Source: CAZOWM01 sp964583615 (lineage in GTDB: Bacteria > Spirochaetota > B62-G9 > DRHN01). Taken from it: DNA of 9,148 bases. The translations under genes and the position numbers were made by a program. Shown here in pieces: positions 1 to 6,921 of this stretch (positions are counted from its first letter, which is position 1; each line of letters begins with the position of its first letter). Below the pieces are notes generated by a model. That model saw nothing but the letters and a program-made list of their open reading frames with translations. It had not been told where the DNA came from and did no database searches. The stretch spans positions 1 to 9,148 of the forward strand of contig CAZOWM010000071.1 of assembly GCA_964583615.1 (NCBI GenBank), read 5' to 3'.

Positions 1-63
1 ATCGGTGATTTTAATGAAGGTTGGAATAATACTTTTTACATCGAGGAGGGTATGTTACACTAA
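1..63 (+). CDS. Possible 3' end of an upstream gene (partial)
   Basis: Frame 1 is open from the first base to a TAA at 61-63. It would encode the last 20 residues of a protein, beginning IGDFNEGWNNTF and ending EEGMLH. The amino-acid mix (Gly, Asp, Asn, aromatic) looks like a plausible folded C-terminus, but 20 codons can stay open by chance and no family is recognisable. If real, the gene runs in the same direction as the efflux operon and ends 188 bases before it. Confidence 0.3.
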   Translation: MGDFNEGWNNTFYIEEGMLH

Positions 64-71
64 TTTCCTAA

Positions 72-88
72 ACTGTATTTGGGACAGT
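72..88. repeat. Short inverted repeat overlapping the candidate -35 box
   Basis: The sequence ACTGTatttgggACAGT is a perfect 5-bp inverted repeat with a 7-base centre. TGT...ACA symmetry is common in operators for dimeric helix-turn-helix repressors, and this one covers the candidate -35 box at 79-84. It could be an operator for a local efflux repressor, but no regulator gene lies in the window and a 5-bp arm is weak evidence. Confidence 0.2.
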
Positions 89-108
89 AGTGAAAAATTA
101 TATAAAAT
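79..108 (+). promoter_or_regulatory. Candidate sigma-70-type promoter of the efflux operon
   Basis: A -35-like TTGGGA lies at 79-84. It is followed by TATAAA at 101-106 (16-base spacer) or TAAAAT at 103-108 (18-base spacer), within an AT-rich stretch. Transcription would begin near 112-116, leaving a leader of about 140 bases before the adaptor start at 252. This is the best-matching pair I see between the possible upstream gene end and the operon. It is a motif match only, and short AT-rich matches of this kind are common by chance. Confidence 0.3.
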
Positions 109-251
109 AGGTTCACAGAAGCTGCGCCTAAAATATTCTTGCCTGCGGCACACCAGCCTTGTAAAATCTATACCAGAAAGGGCATTAATGGTTTATTATA
201 CGACCCGATGAACAGTTCCTATAGTAATATTTTTAAATGATGGAATGCTGA

Positions 252-1478
252 ATGAAAAAATTTATCCTTATTGCAATCGCCGTGGTAATTCTTGGGGGGG
301 TGGGTTTTCAGCTCTTCAGGAAACTCGGCAAAAAAGAAGTGTTTGTGCGGCAGGGAGTCGGGGCTTCTGTAGCAGTCGAGGCAGTACCTGTGGAACGCGT
401 CACGCTGAAGGACATCGGAGAATTTTCCGGTTCACTATCACCGAGGGCCCAGTTTGTTGTGTCCCCCAAAATTGGGGGGAAACTTGAAAAGCTCTATGTG
501 GACGTAGGTGACTTTTGCAAAAGAGGACAACTCATAGCAGAGCTGGAAGATGAAGAAGCCTTGCAGCAAGTCGAACAGGCAAAGGCAGAGCTCGATGTTG
601 CAAAGGCGAGCCTCCAAGACTCTCAAAATACTCTCCTCCTCATGGAAAGGGAGTATGAACGAGTAAAGTCCCTTCAGGAGAAACAGATTGCCTCGGTAGC
701 AGAACTCGATCAGATAGAGGCAGAGCTTAATGCGGCCGAGGCACGAAACAGGGTTTCTCTCGCACAGATCAGACAGAAAGAAGCGGCACTCAAAGCAGCG
801 CAAGTACGTCTCTCGTATACGAGGATTCACGCAACCTGGAACAAGGGAGGTGAAACCCGTGTCATAGGGGAGCGCTATGTGGACGAAGGCGTGCTCCTAA
901 GGGCGAATGATCCCATCGTTTCAGTACTCGATATTGAAACCCTTATGGCTGTAATCAAAGTGATCGAGAGGGATTATCCCCGTATAAGAACAGGACAGCG
1001 TGCAGTGGTTATCACAGACCTGTTCCCAGACAGAGAGTTCGAGGCAAGTGTGTCCACAGTCGCTCCAATCCTCAAGGAAGCGGTGCGGCAGGCAGAAGTG
1101 AATGTTGAAGTCCCAAACTCCGATATGCTCCTTAAACCGGGGATGTTCGTACGCGTGAAGATCGAATTTTCTAGGAAGGAGGATGTACTGTCCGTACCTC
1201 TTGAGGCGATTGTTAGCAGAGATGGAGAACAGGGAGTGTTTCTTGTCGAAGACGATGGGCAGCGTGTCAGTTTCGTATCAGTGCGGACTGGCCTCGTGTA
1301 TGAGGGACGTGCCGAAGTTGTTGATCCTCCTCTTGACGGGATGGTGGTTACACTTGGCCACCACCTCCTCGAGGACGGGTCCTCTGTAATGCTGGAGGGA
1401 ACAGGCGAAGGGGTAGACACTCTGCAAACAGCAGGCCCCAAAGGCGATGCGAATGCTTCAGGAGGCACACCTCGATGA
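252..1478 (+). CDS. RND efflux periplasmic adaptor (membrane fusion protein)
   Basis: This 408-residue protein is the periplasmic adaptor that joins an inner-membrane RND pump to a TolC-type channel (HlyD/AcrA/MdtA-type family). A hydrophobic segment at residues 4-19, preceded by two Lys, is a signal peptide or membrane anchor with no lipobox Cys. A lipoyl half-motif follows at about 70-100 (SPKIGGKLEKLYVDVGD). An Ala/Glu/Gln-rich coiled-coil hairpin spans about 103-185. The second lipoyl half is at 186-228, the beta-barrel at about 230-305 (KPGMFVRVKI near its end) and the membrane-proximal domain at about 310-385. Where many adaptors have an AP-x-DG turn after YTRI, this one has a longer ATWNKGGETRVIGERYVDEG stretch. 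The tail after 385 is Gly/Ala-rich. The start is fixed by an in-frame TGA at 249-251 directly before the ATG, with a weak GGA seven bases upstream. The gene overlaps the pump gene by four bases. Export substrate is unknown. Confidence 0.95.
   Translation: MKKFILIAIAVVILGGVGFQLFRKLGKKEVFVRQGVGASVAVEAVPVERVTLKDIGEFSGSLSPRAQFVVSPKIGGKLEKLYVDVGDFCKRGQLIAELEDEEALQQVEQAKAELDVAKASLQDSQNTLLLMEREYERVKSLQEKQIASVAELDQIEAELNAAEARNRVSLAQIRQKEAALKAAQVRLSYTRIHATWNKGGETRVIGERYVDEGVLLRANDPIVSVLDIETLMAVIKVIERDYPRIRTGQRAVVITDLFPDREFEASVSTVAPILKEAVRQAEVNVEVPNSDMLLKPGMFVRVKIEFSRKEDVLSVPLEAIVSRDGEQGVFLVEDDGQRVSFVSVRTGLVYEGRAEVVDPPLDGMVVTLGHHLLEDGSSVMLEGTGEGVDTLQTAGPKGDANASGGTPR
1461..1465 (+). promoter_or_regulatory. 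Ribosome binding site of the RND permease gene
   Basis: GGAGG lies nine bases before the ATG at 1475, inside the last codons of the adaptor gene. It supports the overlapping ATGA start for the permease, probably by translational coupling. Confidence 0.75.
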
Positions 1479-4400
1479 ACCCGGCACGCTTCACAGTGAA
1501 GAGGCCTGTCTTCACCCTCATGATAACGCTCATCGTGATACTCCTTGGTTTGACTGCCTTTTTACGCCTTCCGGTGGACCTCATGCCGGACATAAGTTAT
1601 CCCACCCTGAGCATCACTACTTCTTACCAGAGCTCGAGTCCGGAGGTGATTGAGCAGCTCATCACTCGCCCGCTCGAAGAAGCGATGAGCGTGGTGCCTG
1701 GAATCGAAGAGATTTCCTCCGTATCAACGGAGGGCACGAGTAGGGTAATGCTTTCCTTTGCATGGGGATCGAACTTGGATGAAGCCTTAGATGAGGTGCG
1801 AGAGCGTCTCGACCGCGTTCTCCCCGCTCTCCCGGATGATGCCGATCGGCCAAGGCTGTGGAAATTCGATCCGTCCAACTTTCCCATAATGATTATCGGT
1901 ATCTCCGGTCCACTGGACCTCGTCTCCCTCAGGAGGATCGTGGACGAGCAGGTTGTATACCGCCTCGAACGTATTCCCGGTGTGGCAGCAGTCGATGTGT
2001 GGGGTGGCAGGGAGCGGGAGATCCACGTGGACATCCTCCCCGACCGTATCAGGGCACTCGATATTTCACTGGATCAGGTCGTGTCGAGCATTAAGGCTGA
2101 GAATGTGGATCTTCCAGCTGGTCAATTTGAAAGCGGCAACTACCAAGTGGGGGTGAGAGTACCGGGTGAGTACCGAAGCCTCGATGAGCTTGAGAACACC
2201 GTTGTTTCAGTACGAGAGGGCACTTCAATCAGGCTTAACCAGATTGCCACAGTAGAAGATACCTGGGAAAAGGTTCGGACAATTGCACGGATCAATGGCG
2301 AGCAGGGAATCCGCATCTCGGTGAGTAAGCAGTCAGGAAAGAACACTGTCGAGGTGGCGAAGGAGGTGGCGCAGGAGCTCGAGCGGATAGAAACTGACAT
2401 CCCCCAGTTGAGCATCACGATGCTCAGGGACTCATCGGAGTATATACAGCGTTCCATTCTCAACGTCGGTACAGCTGCAGCGCTCGGCGGTCTCTTCACC
2501 ATATTCGTACTCCTTATTTTTCTGAGGAGCGTTTCCTCTTCTGCTGTTATCGCCACGGCCATTCCCATCTCCATCATCTCTACTTTCGCTCTCATGTATT
2601 TCACCGGCTATACCCTGAATATCATGTCACTTGGAGGGCTTGCTCTCGGGATCGGAATGCTCGTAGACAGTTCCATCGTGGTAATCGAGAATATCCACAG
2701 GTTGCGCGAATCAGGAATGGGGCGTGTTGAGGCTGCGGTTGAGGGCACAGGAGAGGTCTCCTCCGCAATCATTGCAAGCACATTCTCCACCCTCGCGGTC
2801 TTTATCCCCTTCATCTTTGTCCGCGGTATCGCCGGCGTGATGTTCAAGCAGCTCGCTGTAGTGGTGAGCTTCTCACTCGCATGTTCCCTGCTTGTCTCAC
2901 TCACTCTCGTCCCGATGCTTGCTTCAAGGCTTTTAGGCCAAAGGAAACAGTCCCCCCGTCAGAGCAGGGTCATCCAGCATTCGGATCAATATGAGGATAC
3001 CGGTTTTTCTCGAAAGCACAACTCAGGCAATACTTTTCATACCCGTCTCCAGGAACGTTACGGTATGTTCCTTCAAACAGCCCTCGAGCACCCCAGGGTG
3101 GTTATTTTCACGGTCTTTCTCATTCTCGCAGTAAGTTTCTTGCTTGTACCCTTTATGGGTGTGGAGCTCATGCCCACCACCGATGAAGGAGAGATTCGCA
3201 TCAGCGGTGAGATGGATACCGGAACTAAACTCGCAGTAACTGACAGCGCCTTTAAAGTACTGGAGCCTATCGTAAAGGATGCAATTCCTGAGGTGCAAAA
3301 CGTGATTACCAGCATCGGTGGGGGCGGATGGCGGGGACGCAGCACCAACTCCGGACAGATTTGGATCAGGCTGAGCCCGCGCGGACGGAGAAACCGATCG
3401 GATGTTGAGATCGCATCCGATATCCAGCGGAAGGTCAACGGAATTCCTGGGCTGAGGGTTCGTGTACGGACAGGAGGTGGGTTTTTTCTCCTTCGTTTGG
3501 GAAGCAGCAACACCGAACAGATCCAGATTGAGATCAGAGGATATGATCTCGAGCAAGCGTACTCCTTGGCAGAACAGATACAGAAAATTGCGGAGAAAGT
3601 CGAAGGAGTAGCGGACGCAAGGCTTTCAAGAGAAACCGGGGCACCGGAAATCCATGTTCTCGTTGACCGCATGCGGGCTTCAGACCTCAATCTTACTGTT
3701 TCCCAGGTCTCGAACACACTACAGACCGCCCTCTCAGGGACCCTTGCCGGAAGTATCCGCGAAGGGGGAAACGAATACACCATTCGCGTGAAGGTCCATG
3801 AGGCAGAGCAGATGAAGATGGAAGAGATTCTCGATCTGCCGATTAGAAACGTGGATGGGATTCCTGTGACGATACGCAACGTTGTAGAGCTCTCGCCACG
3901 AACGGGCCCAGTGTCCATTGAACGGAAGAACCAGGAGAGGGTACTGTACATCTATGCTCAGATCAGGGACAGAGACATGGGATCGGTCATGAGTGATATC
4001 AGAGAGCGAATTGCCGTGCTCCCTCTCCCCGAAGGATTCAGCATCCTCTTCGGAGGAGATTACGCTGAACAGCAACGGGCATTCAGAGAGCTCGCCTTGA
4101 GTGTTGTGCTCGCACTTATCCTCGTTTACATGGTCATGGCGAGCCTTTATGAATCGCTCCGTTACCCCCTGGTGGTAATGTTTTCCGTTCCCTTTGCAAC
4201 GATCGGCATCATACTCATGCTTTTCCTCACCGGTACGACCTTTAATATACAATCGGGCATCGGGGCGCTCATGCTCGGCGGGATCGTGGTCAACAACGCC
4301 ATTATTCTCGTGGATCATATAAACCTCCTGAGAAAGAGAGATGGTATGGGGCTCAAGGAAGCAATCGCAGAAGCGGGAAGAAGAAGACTCAGGCCCATAT

Positions 4401-4597
4401 TGATGACCACCATTACAACAGTATCCGCGCTCACTCCCCTTGCTTTCGGTTTCGGGGAAGGCGGGGAGGCCCAGGCCCCTCTTGCACGGGCAGTGATCGG
4501 AGGTCTCTTAAGCTCCTCCCTCATAACCCTCGTGCTCATTCCAACAATCTACTATCTCTTCGAAAAAAAAAGAGATGAGAGGGTTCGCGGGAGATGA
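1475..4597 (+). CDS. RND-superfamily efflux permease (HAE-1/SwrC-like)
   Basis: This 1040-residue inner-membrane pump is the energy-coupled component of the tripartite exporter and has full family length. TM1 is at about residues 10-30, followed by the first periplasmic porter loop, TM2-6 at about 333-495, TM7 near 541-560, the second porter loop, and TM8-12 from about 868 to 1030. The TM4 signature is GMLVDSSIVVIENI with Asp398; the residue matching AcrB Asp408 is Ser399. In TM10, GGIVVNNAIILVDH places Asn940 where AcrB has Lys940. The RLRPILMTT motif of TM11 is retained. This pattern resembles, from memory, the SwrC-type branch rather than AcrB. A hydrophilic cytoplasmic loop (about 488-530) separates the two halves. 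The start has a good GGAGG site and overlaps the adaptor stop; the end overlaps the outer-membrane gene as ATGA. Order and overlaps indicate one operon. Substrate could be a drug, detergent, lipid or lipopeptide; the sequence does not decide. Confidence 0.96.
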   Translation: MNPARFTVKRPVFTLMITLIVILLGLTAFLRLPVDLMPDISYPTLSITTSYQSSSPEVIEQLITRPLEEAMSVVPGIEEISSVSTEGTSRVMLSFAWGSNLDEALDEVRERLDRVLPALPDDADRPRLWKFDPSNFPIMIIGISGPLDLVSLRRIVDEQVVYRLERIPGVAAVDVWGGREREIHVDILPDRIRALDISLDQVVSSIKAENVDLPAGQFESGNYQVGVRVPGEYRSLDELENTVVSVREGTSIRLNQIATVEDTWEKVRTIARINGEQGIRISVSKQSGKNTVEVAKEVAQELERIETDIPQLSITMLRDSSEYIQRSILNVGTAAALGGLFTIFVLLIFLRSVSSSAVIATAIPISIISTFALMYFTGYTLNIMSLGGLALGIGMLVDSSIVVIENIHRLRESGMGRVEAAVEGTGEVSSAIIASTFSTLAVFIPFIFVRGIAGVMFKQLAVVVSFSLACSLLVSLTLVPMLASRLLGQRKQSPRQSRVIQHSDQYEDTGFSRKHNSGNTFHTRLQERYGMFLQTALEHPRVVIFTVFLILAVSFLLVPFMGVELMPTTDEGEIRISGEMDTGTKLAVTDSAFKVLEPIVKDAIPEVQNVITSIGGGGWRGRSTNSGQIWIRLSPRGRRNRSDVEIASDIQRKVNGIPGLRVRVRTGGGFFLLRLGSSNTEQIQIEIRGYDLEQAYSLAEQIQKIAEKVEGVADARLSRETGAPEIHVLVDRMRASDLNLTVSQVSNTLQTALSGTLAGSIREGGNEYTIRVKVHEAEQMKMEEILDLPIRNVDGIPVTIRNVVELSPRTGPVSIERKNQERVLYIYAQIRDRDMGSVMSDIRERIAVLPLPEGFSILFGGDYAEQQRAFRELALSVVLALILVYMVMASLYESLRYPLVVMFSVPFATIGIILMLFLTGTTFNIQSGIGALMLGGIVVNNAIILVDHINLLRKRDGMGLKEAIAEAGRRRLRPILMTTITTVSALTPLAFGFGEGGEAQAPLARAVIGGLLSSSLITLVLIPTIYYLFEKKRDERVRGR

Positions 4598-6177
4598 AGA
4601 TGGGCACAGAAAAATACCGTTTGATAAATATATTCCTTATCCTCCTTTTTGCGTTACTCCTTTTCGGAGCAAAACCTCGTAAAGACGGGAATGAAAACAG
4701 TGATAGTGTGAAAAATACTGCGCTCCCCACTGATGATTCCGGGTCGGAAGGCGGTGAATTTCCAGAGATTTTTCAGAATGGAGTACTGACCCTGACCGTG
4801 AAAGATGCCGTGCTCCTCTCACTCGAAAATAACGGCTCTCTTTCGGTGGAGCGCCTCAAAACTTCAATCGAAAAAACCTATGAAAACGAAGAGCGGGGTG
4901 CATTCGATCCAATTCTTTCAGGAGACCTCGCATACTCCTCAGGGGATGGGACTACCGGAGCACCCTCTTCAGAAAAGGGTTCAGTTGAAGCGGGTGTCTC
5001 ATTTCCTTTTCCGACCGGGACCGAGTTCGGTGGAACGTTGAGCATCGCGAAAAGTGATGAGGCATCTCTGGGGGTTTCCGTCGATCTCTCTCAGGAACTT
5101 TTAAAAGACAGGCGAAAGGCCGCAAACCTCGCAAATGTTAAAAAGGCGGAACTAGACAGCATTTTTTCCGAATTCGAGCTCAGAGGATTCACCGAAACGC
5201 TCGTCTCCTCAGTGGAGAGCATGTACTGGGATTTCTTCTCTGCGGAGCTCAAGGTTGAGATTTACACCGAAGGCGTGCGCATTGCAGAGCAGCAACTCAC
5301 AGAAATTCGCGAGCGTATCTCCGTTGGATCAATACCAGCCATTGAGCTTATTGCGGCACAGGCAGAGCGTGCGCTTCGCCGGGAGACTCTTCTCAATGCG
5401 AAGAGCCGGCTCGAGGGCGAACGCCTCAAACTTCTCCATCTTCTCAATTTTCCAGGCGAAAACCTCTGGGAAACGGAGATTGTAACAAAAGAACGGCCCG
5501 CAATCCCATCCGGAGGGCTGGATGATCTCGACGAGCATCTTGCTTCGGCTCTCCGAATGAGACCCGATCTCAATCAAGCCCTGCTCACCAGAAAACGCGG
5601 CGAAATCGATGTGGTGCAGACGAAAAACGGGCTTCTTCCGCGTCTTGAGCTCTTCATCAGCCTTGGGAAAACCGGCTATTCTGAATCCTTTTCAGGCGTT
5701 GCATCGAATCTCGGTGAAGATGGTTTTGATCTCGATGCGTCGCTGACGTTTTCCTATCCAGTCGGAAACAGACAGGCGCGTGCGAAGAACGAACGGGCGT
5801 TTCTCACATCGAGGCAGGCGGAGATTGCGCTTGACAATCTCAAGAGACTCATCGAGCTCGATGTTCGCTCCGCTTTTATCGAAGTGCAGAGAACCAGTGA
5901 GCAGATCGACGCAACCGCCGTAAGCAGAACGTTGCAGGAAGAAAAGCTCAGAGCGGAAATGGAGAAGTTCAGGGTGGGGAGATCAACAGCGCTCCTCGTC
6001 GCCCAGTCGCAGCGTGACCTGCTTGACAGCAGGATCGCAGAACAAGAGGCCCTCATCGACCGCCTCAAAGCCCTCATAAATCTCTACCGGCTCGATGGTT
6101 CACTGCTCCTGAGGAGGGGGGTCACTGTAGCGGGCAGATTAACGGTGGAAGATTCAGCTTTGTTCTCCGACCAGTGA
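4594..6177 (+). CDS. TolC-like outer-membrane efflux protein
   Basis: This 527-residue protein (about 525 from the alternative start) should form the trimeric channel that carries the pump's substrate across the outer membrane. It has a basic N-terminus, a hydrophobic signal segment at residues 11-26 without a lipobox Cys, an acidic Ser/Asp/Glu-rich linker to about 62, and then two outer-membrane-efflux repeats. Family motifs visible are LTVKDAVLLSLENN (66-80), RMRPDLNQA (321-329), GLLPRLEL (346-353), SYPVGNRQARA (387-397) and VGRSTALLVAQSQRDLLDSR (461-480). It is somewhat longer than typical TolC homologues, mainly through the linker and C-terminal tail. The start overlaps the permease stop as ATGA. 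A second ATG at 4600 has GGGAG six bases upstream (4589-4593) and may be the better-initiated one. An in-frame TGA at 4576-4578 excludes any longer form. It completes the adaptor-pump-channel operon. Confidence 0.93.
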   Translation: MKMGTEKYRLINIFLILLFALLLFGAKPRKDGNENSDSVKNTALPTDDSGSEGGEFPEIFQNGVLTLTVKDAVLLSLENNGSLSVERLKTSIEKTYENEERGAFDPILSGDLAYSSGDGTTGAPSSEKGSVEAGVSFPFPTGTEFGGTLSIAKSDEASLGVSVDLSQELLKDRRKAANLANVKKAELDSIFSEFELRGFTETLVSSVESMYWDFFSAELKVEIYTEGVRIAEQQLTEIRERISVGSIPAIELIAAQAERALRRETLLNAKSRLEGERLKLLHLLNFPGENLWETEIVTKERPAIPSGGLDDLDEHLASALRMRPDLNQALLTRKRGEIDVVQTKNGLLPRLELFISLGKTGYSESFSGVASNLGEDGFDLDASLTFSYPVGNRQARAKNERAFLTSRQAEIALDNLKRLIELDVRSAFIEVQRTSEQIDATAVSRTLQEEKLRAEMEKFRVGRSTALLVAQSQRDLLDSRIAEQEALIDRLKALINLYRLDGSLLLRRGVTVAGRLTVEDSALFSDQ

Positions 6178-6207
6178 AATGCATAACGGTTTCCAGGAGG
6201 TCGCTAC

Positions 6208-6227
6208 ATATTTTTCCCCAAAAATAT
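6208..6227. repeat. Perfect 8-bp inverted repeat with CCCC centre
   Basis: ATATTTTTCCCCAAAAATAT consists of two perfectly complementary 8-base arms around CCCC. The arms are entirely A/T, so an RNA hairpin would be weak, and no T run follows it. A protein-binding operator upstream of the lipoprotein gene is at least as plausible as a terminator. It sits 33 bases before the lipoprotein start codon. Confidence 0.55.
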
Positions 6228-6247
6228 TATGAAGGTATATTATATAA

Positions 6248-6253
6248 AGAGGG
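6248..6253 (+). promoter_or_regulatory. Ribosome binding site that decides the lipoprotein start
   Basis: AGAGGG lies seven bases before the ATG at 6261. This favours 6261 over the upstream GTG at 6174, because the protein from 6261 begins directly with a basic n-region and a signal sequence. Confidence 0.65.
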
Positions 6254-6260
6254 AACGGTT

Positions 6261-6911
6261 ATGCGCATTAGGAAATATTTTATCTATATGTTCTTCATTT
6301 TGCTGTGTTTGATGCTTTCCAACTGTCAATTCTTTAAATGCCTGTTTTATGATTTAATCATTACCGAACCTGAAGATGGACTTGTAACAGCTGCGAATGA
6401 AATTACTGTGAGCGGCTGTGGCTCTAATAGTGAAATAAATGAATTGGAGTTATTGGTAAACAATGTGTTTGTTGACTTAAAGGACATTGTAAGAATTGGT
6501 GAAGATGAGTATTTTTCATTTGATTTTTTCTCTGTGCCTATTCACTCCGGCAATATCGAAATAGAAGTGCGGGGGTATTCCAATTTGCCTGTTGATGAGA
6601 TCGCTTCTGATTCTGTTTCAATTTTTTGTGATCGTCTTCCACCAACTATTGTTATTACCAGTCCTGAAAATAATGCAATCATTTATTCTCATTCCGTCAC
6701 CTTTGTCGGTTCAATAAGTGACAATGACCAGGTGCAATCTTTTCGATACCTCGACGAATACGGACACAGTGGAGATATACCCATAGAAAATGGAGAGTGG
6801 AGTGTGACAGTGGAGAATCTACCGTACGAATACCAGTATGTAAGGTTTATTGCAAAGGATAGAATGGCAAATATTAAATCAGAAACAATATATTTCACAT
6901 GCTCTGAATAG
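6261..6911 (+). CDS. Putative lipoprotein with two Ig-like domains
   Basis: I do not recognise a specific family. The 216-residue product starts with MRIRK, then a hydrophobic stretch (residues 6-20) and a lipobox-like L19-S20-N21-C22. Asn at the -1 position is unusual for the classical lipobox, though spirochaete lipoboxes are known to be looser. The mature part looks like two tandem beta-sandwich domains: about 32-124 (ITEPEDG...ANEITVSG...) and about 127-214 (PPTIVITSPENN...VTFVGSISDNDQV...). The pattern is that of bacterial Ig-like modules, which often mediate surface contacts. Cys residues at 53, 123 and 214 could form disulfides. The ATG at 6261 has a good ribosome site; an in-frame GTG at 6174 overlapping the TolC-like stop would add 29 residues ahead of the signal peptide and is less likely. 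The gene is much more AT-rich than the efflux genes. It ends ten bases before the radical SAM gene, so the two are probably cotranscribed. Confidence 0.78.
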   Translation: MRIRKYFIYMFFILLCLMLSNCQFFKCLFYDLIITEPEDGLVTAANEITVSGCGSNSEINELELLVNNVFVDLKDIVRIGEDEYFSFDFFSVPIHSGNIEIEVRGYSNLPVDEIASDSVSIFCDRLPPTIVITSPENNAIIYSHSVTFVGSISDNDQVQSFRYLDEYGHSGDIPIENGEWSVTVENLPYEYQYVRFIAKDRMANIKSETIYFTCSE

Positions 6912-6921
6912 ATTACAATAA

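Larger units (their letters stand above)
6178..6260 (+). other. AT-rich spacer between efflux operon and downstream cassette
   Basis: These 83 bases separate the TolC-like stop from the lipoprotein start. They hold an 8-bp inverted repeat (6208-6227) and AT-rich boxes that could serve as a -10 element (TATTAT at 6225-6230 and 6238-6243, TATAAA at 6243-6248), but I find no convincing -35 partner. No GC-rich stem followed by a T run is visible, so an intrinsic terminator for the efflux operon cannot be called. Frame 3 stays open through the spacer from a GTG at 6174, but that is probably chance. Confidence 0.5.

Noticed and set aside
5..211. Open frame of 68 codons upstream of the efflux operon
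   Set aside because: It has no family resemblance, no ribosome site and a composition like noncoding AT-rich DNA. It overlaps the more plausible partial gene end at 1-63 and the candidate promoter.
3073..3951. Antisense open frame of 292 codons within the permease gene
   Set aside because: It lies wholly inside a gene with clear RND motifs. Its Ser/Arg-rich composition is typical of an antisense shadow of GC-rich coding DNA.
3734..4318. Antisense open frame of 194 codons near the permease 3' half
   Set aside because: It mirrors the permease porter and TM8-10 region and shows no recognisable domain or upstream ribosome site.
4563..4571. A9 run near the permease 3' end as a possible programmed frameshift joining pump and channel genes
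   Set aside because: A -1 shift enters the frame of the downstream gene but meets a TGA at 4576-4578. No fusion can form; only a few C-terminal residues would change.
6891..6919. TACAAT at 6914-6919 as a -10 box for the radical SAM gene
   Set aside because: There is no -35 partner at normal spacing, and transcription would start inside the coding region. Cotranscription with the lipoprotein gene is simpler.
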